Of a stretch of DNA of 64,000 nt, positions 50,114 to 59,314 are shown in pieces. Numbering within the stretch: the first letter of the stretch is position 1; every line of letters starts with the position of its first letter. The stretch spans positions 82,679 to 146,678 of the forward strand of contig JBILML010000002.1 in the NCBI GenBank assembly GCA_044375555.1, written 5' to 3'. Both the position numbers and the translations under genes were made by a program. This stretch comes from UBA967 sp044375555 (GTDB lineage Bacteria; Verrucomicrobiota; Verrucomicrobiia; Chthoniobacterales; Terrimicrobiaceae). The notes below the pieces were generated by a model, which was not told the origin of the DNA, searched no databases, and saw only the letters and a list, made by a program, of their open reading frames with translations.

Positions 50114-51463
50114 ATGTTTTTACCCCAGGAGACAATTCGCAAGAAACGCGACGGCTGCCCGCTCGACCGCGCGGAGATCGCGCAATTCATCCACGGCGTG
50201 GTGGAGGGCTCGGTCGGCGAAGGTCAGATCGCCGCATTCGCCATGGCCACGCTTCTGAAGGGCATGTCGATCGAGGAATGCGTCTCGCTCACGCTCGCCA
50301 TGCGCGACTCCGGCGAGGTTTTGGATTGGCGCGACCTCCCCGGCCCCGTGGTCGACAAACACTCCACCGGCGGCGTGGGTGACCTCGTCTCCCTCGTTCT
50401 TGGCCCGCTCGTCGCGGCGTGCGGCGGCTTCGTGCCCATGATCTCCGGGCGAGGCCTCGGCCATACCGGCGGCACGCTCGACAAACTCGAATCGATCCCC
50501 GGCTACTGCGTGACTCCGTCCGCCGAGGTTTTCCGCCAAGTCGTGCGCGACTGCGGCGTCGCCATCATCGGCCAGACCGCCGCCCTCGCTCCGGCGGACA
50601 AAAAAATCTACGCCGTGCGCGACATCACCGCGACCGTCGAATCGATCGACCTCATCACCGCCTCGATCCTCTCGAAAAAACTCGCCGCCGGTCTCCAATT
50701 CCTCGTCATGGATGTGAAATGCGGCAACGGCGCGTTCATGACCGATCAGGCCTCCGCCCAAATCCTCGCCAAGCGCCTCGTCGAAGTCGCCAACGGCGCC
50801 GGCATGCCGACCACCGCGCTTATTACCGACAAGAATCAGCCGCTGGCCCGCTCCGCTGGCAACGCGCTCGAGGTTCGCGAGGCCATTGAATTTCTCCGGG
50901 GTGGAAAAACCAACGCCCGCCTGCGCGAGGTCGTCTTCGCGCTCTCCGCCCAAATGCTCGCCGTCAGCGGCCTCGCCACCTCGCCCGCCGAAGCCCTTGC
51001 CAAACTCGAAGCGGCTCTCGCCAGCGGACGCGCCGCCGAGGTTTTCGCCAAAATGGTCCGCGGCCTCGGCGGTCCCTCCGATCTTCTCGAAAACCCCGAC
51101 CGCTACCTCACCAAAGCTCCTATCACTCGAGAGGTGAAATCCACCGCCAGCGGATTTGTTTCCCGCATGGACACCCGCGACCTCGGCCTCGCCGTCGTCG
51201 CTCTCGGCGGCGGTCGCAGCCGTGTGGAAGATGTCATCGACCACTCGGTCGGCATCGAGTTCCAGGTTTCTCTCGGCGACAAAATCGAGCCCGGCCAAAC
51301 CCTCGCCATCATCCACGCTGCAGACTCCCTCCGCGCCGAAGACGCCGCAAAGTCCATCGCCCGCCACATCCACCTCGAATCAAATCCACCCCAACACGCC
51401 CCCACTATTCTGGAGACGATCGAATTAAAATGTAGGGCAGGCGTCCCGCCTGCCATCCAATAA
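50114..51463 (+). CDS. deoA: thymidine/pyrimidine-nucleoside phosphorylase
   Basis: 449 aa from ATG 50114. KHSTGGVGDLVSLVLGPLVA binds phosphate, ISGRGLGHTGGTLDKLESIP and VMDVKCGNGAFM are conserved, and a PYNP-type C-terminal domain (GFVSRMDTRDLGLAVVALGG) follows. It splits thymidine or uridine with phosphate. The last residues (KCRAGVPPAIQ) are encoded by the left part of a palindromic repeat. deoB follows 50 bp downstream. Confidence 0.94.
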   Translation: MFLPQETIRKKRDGCPLDRAEIAQFIHGVVEGSVGEGQIAAFAMATLLKGMSIEECVSLTLAMRDSGEVLDWRDLPGPVVDKHSTGGVGDLVSLVLGPLVAACGGFVPMISGRGLGHTGGTLDKLESIPGYCVTPSAEVFRQVVRDCGVAIIGQTAALAPADKKIYAVRDITATVESIDLITASILSKKLAAGLQFLVMDVKCGNGAFMTDQASAQILAKRLVEVANGAGMPTTALITDKNQPLARSAGNALEVREAIEFLRGGKTNARLREVVFALSAQMLAVSGLATSPAEALAKLEAALASGRAAEVFAKMVRGLGGPSDLLENPDRYLTKAPITREVKSTASGFVSRMDTRDLGLAVVALGGGRSRVEDVIDHSVGIEFQVSLGDKIEPGQTLAIIHAADSLRAEDAAKSIARHIHLESNPPQHAPTILETIELKCRAGVPPAIQ

Positions 51464-51495
51464 AATTCCATCTCGGGCGGGACGCCCGAGCTACA
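51431..51495. repeat. family i-related double palindrome between deoA and deoB
   Basis: GCAGGCG-TCC-CGCCTGC and CTCGGGCG-GGA-CGCCCGAG lie back to back, framed by TGTAGGG and GAGCTACA. Wording resembles the repeats at 24360 and 34134. Its left half is inside the deoA reading frame. Confidence 0.75.
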
Positions 51496-51513
51496 ACCCA
51501 GCCAAAATCAAAC

Positions 51514-52725
51514 ATGACCAAACGCCGCGTCATTCTTCTCGTTCTTGATTCCTTCGGCATTGGAGCCGCGCCGGATGCCGTGGGTTTTGGAGATGAGGGC
51601 GCCGACACGCTGGGACACATCGCGGCGGCTTTTACCGACAAGCCGCTGCATCTCCCGAACCTACGCCGCCTCGGGCTTGGACACGCTTACCGGTTGGCGC
51701 ATGGAAGGTTTCCCGCAGGCTGGGAGGACGAGATTTTGGTCACGGGAAGTTTTGCAGCGGCTCAATCCATCAGCACGGGGAAAGACACGCCAAGTGGACA
51801 TTGGGAAATTGCTGGAGTGCCTGTGCGTTTCGACTGGAGCTATTTTCCAAAGAAGCCGGATTGCTTTCCCCAAGACCTCCTCGAGGAAATCTTCCGCCGC
51901 TCAGGCTGCAAAAGCTCCCTCGGAAACTACCACGCCTCCGGCACCGAGATTTTGGATCGCCTCGGTGCCGAGCACATTCGCACCGGGATGCCGATTTTCT
52001 ACACCTCCGCCGACAGCGTTTTTCAAATCGCCTGCCACGAGGAATCCTTCGGCCTCGAGCGGCTCTATGAGCTTTGCCAAATCGCCCGCGCGGTTCTCGA
52101 TGAGAGCGATCTCCAAGTCGGCCGTGTCATCGCCCGTCCATTCACCGGTCCGCCCGAAGGCCCCTTCCAGCGCACCGGCAACCGCCACGACTACGCTGTC
52201 CCGCCGCCCGCTCCCACTCTGCTGCAGCTTGTCTCCGAGGCGGAGCGTGATGTCATTGGCATCGGGAAAATTGCAGACATCTACGCGCACACCGGCGTGA
52301 CCGAGGAAGTCCGAGCATCTGGTCACAACGCCCTGTGGCGCGAAACCCTCGCCGCGCTGGATCGCTGTGGTGATGGCGGGTTGGTGATGACGAACTTCGT
52401 GGATTTCGACGCCGTCTTCGGCCACCGCCGCGACCCGATTGGCTACGGCCGCACCCTCGAGGAATTCGATGCCCGCCTGCCCGAGCTTTTGGGCGGACTC
52501 CGCGCCGGCGACCTCCTTTGCCTCACCGCCGACCACGGCAACGATCCGACTTGGACCGGCACCGACCACACCCGCGAGCAAGTCCCCGTTTTATTCCACG
52601 CCCAAAACCTCCCCGCCGCCCAAAACCTCGGAATCCGCCCCACCTTCGCCGACATCGGCCAAACCCTCGCCAGCTACCTGGCTGTCCCTCCCGTCGGCGA
52701 TGGCGCGGCGATGTTCGAGTTGTAA
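51514..52725 (+). CDS. deoB: phosphopentomutase
   Basis: 403 aa. VILLVLDSFGIGAAPDA holds the metal Asp, ISTGKDTPSGHWEIAGV the phosphorylated Thr region, and TADHGNDPTWTGTDHTREQV the second metal site. It interconverts (deoxy)ribose-1-phosphate and -5-phosphate, taking the product of deoA. Confidence 0.96.
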   Translation: MTKRRVILLVLDSFGIGAAPDAVGFGDEGADTLGHIAAAFTDKPLHLPNLRRLGLGHAYRLAHGRFPAGWEDEILVTGSFAAAQSISTGKDTPSGHWEIAGVPVRFDWSYFPKKPDCFPQDLLEEIFRRSGCKSSLGNYHASGTEILDRLGAEHIRTGMPIFYTSADSVFQIACHEESFGLERLYELCQIARAVLDESDLQVGRVIARPFTGPPEGPFQRTGNRHDYAVPPPAPTLLQLVSEAERDVIGIGKIADIYAHTGVTEEVRASGHNALWRETLAALDRCGDGGLVMTNFVDFDAVFGHRRDPIGYGRTLEEFDARLPELLGGLRAGDLLCLTADHGNDPTWTGTDHTREQVPVLFHAQNLPAAQNLGIRPTFADIGQTLASYLAVPPVGDGAAMFEL

Positions 52726-52758
52726 AACTCGGACGAATAATTACAATGTGACTACATT
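52720..52758 (+). promoter_or_regulatory. candidate promoter/operator of the mazEF pair
   Basis: TTGTAA (52720-52725) and TACAAT (52742-52747) are spaced 16 bp. The inverted AATGT-GACT-ACATT follows at once and could be the MazE site. The -35 overlaps the deoB stop. Confidence 0.5.
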
Positions 52759-52764
52759 TCGAAA

Positions 52765-53019
52765 ATGAAGACGACATTGATTTCCATCGGCAACTCGCGC
52801 GGGGTTCGAATTCCCAAGCCTTTCATTGAGCAGTGTGGGCTTTCGGAGGAGGTGGAAATGGATGTGCAGGATGGCACGATTCTTATTCACGCCCCGCGTC
52901 AGCCTCGCTCGGGCTGGTCGGAGGCGTTTGAGCAGATGGCCCGCGCGGGCGATGACCAAATACTCGACGCTCAAACCCCCGCGACCCGCTGGGACAATGA
53001 GGAGTGGGAATGGAAGTGA
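52765..53019 (+). CDS. mazE: MazE-type antitoxin
   Basis: 84 aa. TTLISIGNSRGVRIPKPFIE is the AbrB/MazE swapped-hairpin DNA-binding fold. The acidic tail (ATRWDNEEWEWK) fits toxin neutralisation. It overlaps mazF by 10 bases. Confidence 0.9.
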   Translation: MKTTLISIGNSRGVRIPKPFIEQCGLSEEVEMDVQDGTILIHAPRQPRSGWSEAFEQMARAGDDQILDAQTPATRWDNEEWEWK

Positions 53020-53333
53020 ATCGATTCGAGGTTTTTCTCGTGGCTCTGGATCCGACGATCGGGCGAGAGATCAAGAAATCGCGACCCTGCACGGTAATCT
53101 CACCGGACGAAATGAATCACCACATCGGCACGGTCATCATCGCCCCGATGACGAGCAAGGGGCGAAATTACCCGACCCGTGTCAAATGCACTTTCCAGGG
53201 CATTGAGGGTCAGATCGTCTTGGATCAACTCCGAACCGTGGACAAATCCCGGCTTGTGAAAAAACTCGGCAAGCTCTCTGCGTCGGCCTCCGACCAAGTG
53301 ATCGGTGTGCTGGGCGAAATGTTCCAGAAGTGA
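53010..53333 (+). CDS. mazF: MazF-type endoribonuclease toxin
   Basis: 107 aa from ATG 53010. RFEVFLVALDPTIGREIKKS followed by RPCTVISPDEMNHHIGTVII is the MazF/PemK core. IEGQIVLDQLRTVDKSRLVK carries the conserved Asp-Gln-Arg strand. It cleaves mRNA at short motifs. Confidence 0.92.
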   Translation: MEVNRFEVFLVALDPTIGREIKKSRPCTVISPDEMNHHIGTVIIAPMTSKGRNYPTRVKCTFQGIEGQIVLDQLRTVDKSRLVKKLGKLSASASDQVIGVLGEMFQK

Positions 53334-53343
53334 AAATCCAACC

Positions 53344-53724
53344 ATGAAAAAACTCCTGCTTCTTCTCCTGCCTCTGTTGCTTCTTGTCGCCTGCGACAGC
53401 CCTCAAAAAACCATCGAGGCACTCCAGCGCGACATTGCGGCCTACTCGATCGAGCCAACGCCTGCGGCGGATGAGAAAATCCAGGCGGGGTTTGAAAAAC
53501 TCGACGCGGACATTTCGAAGCTGAATGCCGCTGGCAAAACCTTGGAGGCCGAGGCGCTGAAGCGACAGGTGGACGCGCTGCGTTCCCAATACGACACGGC
53601 CCGGCTGGCGGGTTCGCTCCAAAAGGCACGAAATGCCATCGAGGGGTTTGGTCAATCGGTGAAAAATCTCGGCCAACAAATTGGCGAGACTTTCAAGCCG
53701 ACTCCGACTCCGGTCAGCGAGTGA
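53344..53724 (+). CDS. small lipoprotein, predicted coiled
   Basis: 126 aa from ATG 53344. A lipoprotein signal with lipobox LVAC (MKKLLLLLLPLLLLVAC) is followed by an alpha-helical, Ala/Lys/Gln-rich segment (KLDADISKLNAAGKTLEAEA) and a Thr-Pro tail. It is probably membrane anchored in the envelope. Function unknown. Confidence 0.75.
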   Translation: MKKLLLLLLPLLLLVACDSPQKTIEALQRDIAAYSIEPTPAADEKIQAGFEKLDADISKLNAAGKTLEAEALKRQVDALRSQYDTARLAGSLQKARNAIEGFGQSVKNLGQQIGETFKPTPTPVSE

Positions 53725-53784
53725 GAACCGCCTGATCCTAGCTGATACGGGTTCAGGCTGTGGGCGAAGCCCTCGAAAACCGAG

Positions 53785-53899
53785 GGTAGGGATGGCTCGC
53801 CGAGCCGTCCGACTTGCGCGGCGAAGCCGCTATTGCATCCCAAGGAAACGGCGACTGCGTCGCCTGAAGTTTGGGTCCGCTCGGCGATCCGACCCTACC
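53785..53899. repeat. imperfect inverted repeat, family iv
   Basis: GGTAGGGATGGCTCGCCGAG (from 53785) and the complement of 53873-53899 match at most positions, enclosing more GGCG-rich small palindromes. It lies in the gap between the lipoprotein gene and the end of gspF. Confidence 0.6.
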
Positions 53900-53933
53900 A
53901 TCTGTTCACGATAGGTGCTGCCGCACCGGTGGA

Positions 53934-55163
53934 TTACCGCGTCTTGAGGGAACTGACGCTGGTGAGGATGCCGGCGATCATCGAGTAGGCGACGATGCCG
54001 ACGAAGAGGGCGACGAGGAGGATGATGGCGGGTTGCACCAAAGTGGTGAGGTGGCCGATGCGGGTGGTGAGGTCGCGGTCGTAGCGCTTGGCGGCGCGCT
54101 CGAGGGCTCCGGCGATGTCGCCGGTTTGCTCGCCGACGGCGAGGATATCCATCATCACGGGCGGGAAAAATCCGACGCGGCGGAGCGCGGAGGCGAGGCT
54201 GATGCCTTCGCCGACCATCCCGGCGACTTTCACGAGGAGGGTCTTGAGGTAGACATTGGCCGTGGCGGCGGTCATGAGCTGGATGCCGTGGAGGAGCGCG
54301 ACGCCGTTGGAGACGAGGGTCGAGAGGGTTTGGAGCATTTCGGCGAAAAATTTGGCCTGAAGAACGGGGCCGACGACCGGGAGGCTGAGCATGGTTTGGT
54401 GCCACCAATCGCGTCCGGCGGGGGTGCGGACGGCGTAGCGGGTGAGCAGGACAAGCAGGCCGATGAAGGCGATGATGGCCCACCACCATTGGCCGCAGAA
54501 CTGGCTGGTGGAAATGAGAATTTGGGTGATGAGGGGGAGTTTCTGGCCGGTTTTTCCAAGCAGGCTGGAGAGTTGGGGGACGAGAAAGGTGAGGAACACG
54601 AACATCAGCACAATCGCCGAGGTGAAGACGATGGCCGGGTAGAGAAGCGAGGAAACGACACGGCTGCGGAGGTCCTGGATGAGCGTGAGGTAGGCGCACT
54701 GGCGCTTGAGGATTTGGGGGAGTGCGCCGGAGGCTTCGCCAGCAGCGACGAGGTTGCAGTAGAGCGGGTCGAAGGTGCGGCCGCAGTCATGTAGCGCGGC
54801 GGAGAAGCTGAAGCCGTCGCGCACACGCTGGCGGAGGCGGGAGGCGATGGGTTGGACGCCGGATTTTTCCTGGCGCTGCTCGATGACTTTGAGCGCGCCT
54901 TCGAGTTTGAGGCCGGCTTCGAGGAGTTCGGCGAGTTCCTCGGTGAAATACAAAAGCTGGGTGGTGTTGAGGCGGGGGAGGGGTTCGTTCGCAGCGGTGG
55001 TGGATTTTTTTGAGGTGTCTGATCCATCCGTGCTGGAGACGCTCACAGGCTGAAGGCCGCGCTCGCGCAGGAGGCGGTAGGCCTCGCCGCGGGAGTGGGC
55101 GGTGAGGCGGCCGGTGGAGGGGGAGCCGGAGGAGTCGGTGGCTTTGTAGGCGAATTCAGCCAT
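53934..55163 (-). CDS. gspF: type II secretion inner-membrane platform protein GspF
   Basis: 409 aa. Two GspF domains are each followed by membrane helices. AEFAYKATDSSGSPSTGRLT starts the protein and LTLIQDLRSRVVSSLLYPAI and AIMLVQPAI-type helices (TLVQPAIILLVALFVGIVAY) are typical. It couples the GspE motor to the pseudopilus. It is the last gene of the operon. Confidence 0.95.
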   Translation of the reverse strand: MAEFAYKATDSSGSPSTGRLTAHSRGEAYRLLRERGLQPVSVSSTDGSDTSKKSTTAANEPLPRLNTTQLLYFTEELAELLEAGLKLEGALKVIEQRQEKSGVQPIASRLRQRVRDGFSFSAALHDCGRTFDPLYCNLVAAGEASGALPQILKRQCAYLTLIQDLRSRVVSSLLYPAIVFTSAIVLMFVFLTFLVPQLSSLLGKTGQKLPLITQILISTSQFCGQWWWAIIAFIGLLVLLTRYAVRTPAGRDWWHQTMLSLPVVGPVLQAKFFAEMLQTLSTLVSNGVALLHGIQLMTAATANVYLKTLLVKVAGMVGEGISLASALRRVGFFPPVMMDILAVGEQTGDIAGALERAAKRYDRDLTTRIGHLTTLVQPAIILLVALFVGIVAYSMIAGILTSVSSLKTR

Positions 55164-55239
55164 GGGTGATCAGTGGACGGATCGGACGGATCCGGCGGAT
55201 CTGTAGGGGTAGCGGCGGTTTTTTTGGGAGGAGCATCGC

Positions 55240-56946
55240 CTATTCGTCGAGGACTTCGAGTTCGCTGGTGGTGACGCGGAGGACTTCTTCGATGGAGGTG
55301 ACGCCTTGGGCGATGCGGTTCCATCCGTCCTTGCGGAGCGGGATCATGCCTTCGCGGATGGCGAGGTCTCGGAGTTCGGAGGCGGGGGCGCGGCGCTGGA
55401 TGAGTTCTTGGAGGCGGGTGCTCATGAGACAAATCTCGAAGAGCGCGGTGCGGCCCGAGTATCCGGAGTTGCGGCATTTGTCACAACCGACGGGACGACG
55501 GATTTTGTCGGTCCACTCGATCGGAAAGCCGATTTCGGCCAAGCGCTCGGGACTGTATTTTCCTGGCTGGGAGCAATGCGGGCAAAGGCGGCGGACGAGG
55601 CGCTGGGCGATGAAGGCGCGAACGGAGGAGCCGACGAGGAACGGCTCGACGCCCATGTCGAGGAGTCGGGTGATGCCGCCGACGGCGTCGTTCGTGTGGA
55701 GCGTGCTGAAGACCAAGTGGCCAGTGAGCGCGGCGCGGATGGCGATCTCGGTGGTTTCCAGGTCGCGCATTTCACCGACCATGACGACATTCGGGTCGCC
55801 GCGCAGGATACTGCGGAGCGCAGTGGCGAAGGTGAGGTCGATCTCGGGCTTCACGGCGATCTGGATCACGCCGTCGAGTTTGTTTTCCACCGGGTCCTCG
55901 ATCGTCACGATGCGGCGCTCTTTGACATTGAGGCTGCTGAGGAAGGTGTAGAGCGAGGTGCTCTTGCCGCAACCGGTGGGGCCGGTGACGAGGATGATGC
56001 CGTTCGGGGCCGAAATGAGATTGCGGATGCGCTTTTCGTTGGCCGGGTCGAGGCCGAGGGTGGAGAAATCGAAGCGCTGCTGGCCGAGGAGGCGGAGGCT
56101 GACATTTTCGCCGTAGACGCAAGGGATCGTGGCCACGCGGACATCGATCGGTTGGCCGGCGATCTCGAGGGCGATGCGGCCGTCTTGGGGACGGCGGCGC
56201 TCGGCAATGTCGAGGCCGGACATGATTTTCAGGCGGGAGATCACGGAATCCTGGAGCATTTTAATCCGCTGCGGAACGGGGGCCTCGTGGAGAACGCCGT
56301 CGATGCGGTAGCGGATGCGGAGGTCGTGGCCGAGCGGTTCGAAGTGGATGTCAGTCGCGCCTTGGTGGAGGCCCTCGCGGAGGATTTGGTTCACGAACTT
56401 CATGACCGAGGCCTCGGAGTCGTCTTCACCGACCTCGTGGATTTCTTCTTGGACGCCACCGGGGATGTCGTCCTCACGGCCTTCGAGGAGTTCCTCAAAG
56501 GTGTCAGCGCCGACGCCGTAGGTGCTCTTGAGCGTTTCGAGAAGGCGGCGGCGGGTGGTCATGACCGGGCGAACTGGGCCGCGCCAGTGCTGGGTGATGG
56601 CTTGCCACGCGGCGTAGTCGAGCGGGTCGAAAGTAAGGAGCCGCATTTCGCCGCCCTCGATGGCGGACTCGGGAATCACCAACTGGCCGAGGGCGAGGCG
56701 GGCGGGAAATTTCTCGCGCACCTGCTCGATGGGCGTGACCTCGCTTTCCTCGCGCCAGGGGATGTCGAGTTCGGCGGCGAGGTTTTTCAGGAAATCGGGT
56801 TCGCGGACGAGTTGCGAATCAAGGAGCGCGGCTACGGGGGAGCGCTGAGCGAACGAGGCGCGTTGTAGGACCTCGCGGCACTTCTCGGGCTCGGAGCAAC
56901 CGTTCTCGGTGGCTAGGCGGAGGAGGTCGTCAATTGTATTGATCAT
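55240..56946 (-). CDS. gspE: type II secretion ATPase GspE
   Basis: 568 aa. The N-terminal MshEN domain is followed by Walker A GPTGCGKST, the Asp box in EDPVENKLDGVIQ, Walker B with LRGDPNVVMVGEMRD and the His box (GHLVFSTLHTNDA). A tetracysteine zinc site (CPHC...CDKC) is present. It powers pseudopilus assembly. It overlaps the gspD stop by 17 bases. Confidence 0.96.
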   Translation of the reverse strand: MINTIDDLLRLATENGCSEPEKCREVLQRASFAQRSPVAALLDSQLVREPDFLKNLAAELDIPWREESEVTPIEQVREKFPARLALGQLVIPESAIEGGEMRLLTFDPLDYAAWQAITQHWRGPVRPVMTTRRRLLETLKSTYGVGADTFEELLEGREDDIPGGVQEEIHEVGEDDSEASVMKFVNQILREGLHQGATDIHFEPLGHDLRIRYRIDGVLHEAPVPQRIKMLQDSVISRLKIMSGLDIAERRRPQDGRIALEIAGQPIDVRVATIPCVYGENVSLRLLGQQRFDFSTLGLDPANEKRIRNLISAPNGIILVTGPTGCGKSTSLYTFLSSLNVKERRIVTIEDPVENKLDGVIQIAVKPEIDLTFATALRSILRGDPNVVMVGEMRDLETTEIAIRAALTGHLVFSTLHTNDAVGGITRLLDMGVEPFLVGSSVRAFIAQRLVRRLCPHCSQPGKYSPERLAEIGFPIEWTDKIRRPVGCDKCRNSGYSGRTALFEICLMSTRLQELIQRRAPASELRDLAIREGMIPLRKDGWNRIAQGVTSIEEVLRVTTSELEVLDE

Positions 56947-59314
56947 TGGTCCAGGGCCAGCGGAATTTTTTCTTTTTCTCCGGCGGGATTGGGGTGGGTT
57001 TCCAAACGGCGGGCGGGTTGGCCTGCTCAGCGATCGGGGCGGTCATTTCCTGGCCATCGCGTCCGAGCGGGGAGCGGTCGGCCTCGTAGGCACTGGCTTT
57101 GGTGAGTTCCTCGTTCGAGTCCACAACGAAGGGCTGAATCATGACGATGAGTTCGCGTTTTTCGGTTTTGCGTTGGGTGCGACCGCCGAGAAGGGTTCCG
57201 ATCACGGGAATCTCGGAGATGTAGGGCATTCCTTCGCGGCCGAGTTCCTTGTCCTCCGAAATGAGTCCGCCGAGGACAATCGAGTTGCCATTCGGCACAC
57301 GAACGCTCGTGGTGATTTCCTGGGTTGAGATACGCGGGACTTGGTTTCCCGAGACTTCGTCGAAGCCTGAGATGCTGTCGTTCGTCTGGGCGATGACGAG
57401 GTTCACCTCGCGGTCGGAATTGATGAGAGGGATGACTTCGAGTTTCAGCACGACATCCTGGTATTGGATGTTGGAGGTGATGGCGCTGTCATTGCCTCCG
57501 ATTCCGCCACCAGTGGCGGTGGTGAGCGACTGGGTGGGCACTGGGACTTTCTGGCCGGAGAGGATCGTGGCCTTGCGGTTGTTTGTGGTGTAAACGACCG
57601 GGCGGGAGAGGGTGCGGAAGCGGCCCGTGCTTTCGAGGAAGCGCGCATAAATATCGACGGAATCCGCGATGGTTCCATAAATGCTGAGGCCTGCGAGGGA
57701 TGAGAGGGCGGGGGTGAGGCTGGAGGGATTCACGATGCTCGAGGGGTTCGGAAAAATTCCGCCTGGAAGCATTTTTGGAGCGAGCGAGGTGGCGGCGATG
57801 CCGCTGGTGTCGGAGTTGCCAAGTAAGTTGTTGAGCGGTCGGAATCCTTCGGTGCGGATGAGATAGTTTACGCCATAGTCGACATTTTTACCCAAGCGGA
57901 GCTGGCCGATGACGACGGCGAGATAGACTTGCTTGGGACGCTTGTCGAGGAGCTCGAGCATTTGCTTCGCGCGGAGTTTCGATTCGGGCGGGCCATAGAC
58001 GATGATGCTGTTCGAATTGCTGTCTGCCACGATGCGGATTTCACCGATCGTCATGGATTGGGGGGCGCCTTGTTGGGATTCGTCGCCGAGTCGGTCGGGG
58101 CGGTTCATGCCACCTGAGCCCGACGAAGATCCGCCTGAGCCGAAGGAGCTGTTGGAGGAATTCGAGTTGAGCGAGTTGTTGTTCCCCTGGGAGCCTGTGG
58201 ATTGGCCTGTGCCGCCCTCCGTCTCGCTCTCGGGATCCGAGAGCATGTCTCCGAGGACGGAGAAAATATCGTTCACAGGCACATAGTTTAAAACGCGCAC
58301 ATAGGGCTGCTCGAAGTTCGCAGCGGAATCGAGTTTGGCGATGACCTCGCGCACATAGCGGAAATTTTCCACGCGGGTGACGACGAGGACGCGGTTCGTG
58401 CGCTTGTCGGCGACGAACTTCGCTTTGCCGGTGACGAGGCGATTTTCGTAGCGGGCGTTCGGAGCGCCAGTGGCTGCTGGTTGGCCTTGAGGAGCGGGGG
58501 GCTGGCCTCCCTGGGATGGTGCAGCGGCCGCCGAGGAGGAGCTGTTTTTCCCGGACTCCTCGGAGCCGAACATGTCATCGAGGATTTCGACGACGCGTTC
58601 CGCGCTGGCGCGTTCGAGTTGGACGAATTCCGTGATGACCTGGGCGGGTTCGATATCGATGAGTTCGAGGATGCCGAGGGCCTTGCGGATGACCGGGGTT
58701 TTGTCCGTGATGATGACGGCGTTGGTATTCGGAACGGGAACGAGTGATCCGTAGGCGTTGATCTGCACGACGCCTTGGATGACGGCCATCGCCTCGTCGG
58801 GGGAAACGAAGCTGAGTGATTTGTAGAAACTAACGACTTTGTCGCCGTCGGTGGGGAGTTCGCCGAGGTTGTTGTAGAGAGGCAGGCCCTCGGTGCGTGG
58901 GGCGCGGCTCGGTCCGAGGATTTTGACCGTTTGGTCGTCCACAGGCACGATGCTGTAGTTGTTCATCAAAAGGGAGCTTTCGATGATGGCCACAGCCTCC
59001 TCGCGGGAGACGGGCTTGGCGATGAGGATGGAGAGTTCGTTGCCCGCCAGATTCGAGTCGCGGATGATGCGCTTGCCGGTGAGGGTTTCGTAGAAGTTCA
59101 GGATATCGAGGACCGAGTTTCTGGGAAAGGTGAGGCTGACATTTTCCTCACGGGCTTGGCGCTGGGGGGGAGGGGGCAGGGTAGGGGTGACGGGGGCGCC
59201 CGGCGGAAGGATTTGGGGGATTTGCTGATCGGCATCGGGTGCGGGTTGAGCTGGAGCGATGGTGGACATCGCGAAAATCAGGGTGAGTGGGAGCAGGATG
59301 GATCGTGTTTTCAT
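56930..59314 (-). CDS. gspD: type II secretion outer-membrane secretin GspD
   Basis: 794 aa with signal peptide. N0-N3 domains are visible (for example RVLVVTRVENFRYVREVIAK), then a Gly/Ser/Asn-rich insert (about 370-410) and the secretin core ending IPVIGTLLGGRTQRKTEKRE. It forms the exit channel. The Gly/Ser insert is longer than usual. Confidence 0.95.
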   Translation of the reverse strand: MKTRSILLPLTLIFAMSTIAPAQPAPDADQQIPQILPPGAPVTPTLPPPPQRQAREENVSLTFPRNSVLDILNFYETLTGKRIIRDSNLAGNELSILIAKPVSREEAVAIIESSLLMNNYSIVPVDDQTVKILGPSRAPRTEGLPLYNNLGELPTDGDKVVSFYKSLSFVSPDEAMAVIQGVVQINAYGSLVPVPNTNAVIITDKTPVIRKALGILELIDIEPAQVITEFVQLERASAERVVEILDDMFGSEESGKNSSSSAAAAPSQGGQPPAPQGQPAATGAPNARYENRLVTGKAKFVADKRTNRVLVVTRVENFRYVREVIAKLDSAANFEQPYVRVLNYVPVNDIFSVLGDMLSDPESETEGGTGQSTGSQGNNNSLNSNSSNSSFGSGGSSSGSGGMNRPDRLGDESQQGAPQSMTIGEIRIVADSNSNSIIVYGPPESKLRAKQMLELLDKRPKQVYLAVVIGQLRLGKNVDYGVNYLIRTEGFRPLNNLLGNSDTSGIAATSLAPKMLPGGIFPNPSSIVNPSSLTPALSSLAGLSIYGTIADSVDIYARFLESTGRFRTLSRPVVYTTNNRKATILSGQKVPVPTQSLTTATGGGIGGNDSAITSNIQYQDVVLKLEVIPLINSDREVNLVIAQTNDSISGFDEVSGNQVPRISTQEITTSVRVPNGNSIVLGGLISEDKELGREGMPYISEIPVIGTLLGGRTQRKTEKRELIVMIQPFVVDSNEELTKASAYEADRSPLGRDGQEMTAPIAEQANPPAVWKPTPIPPEKKKKFRWPWTNDQYN

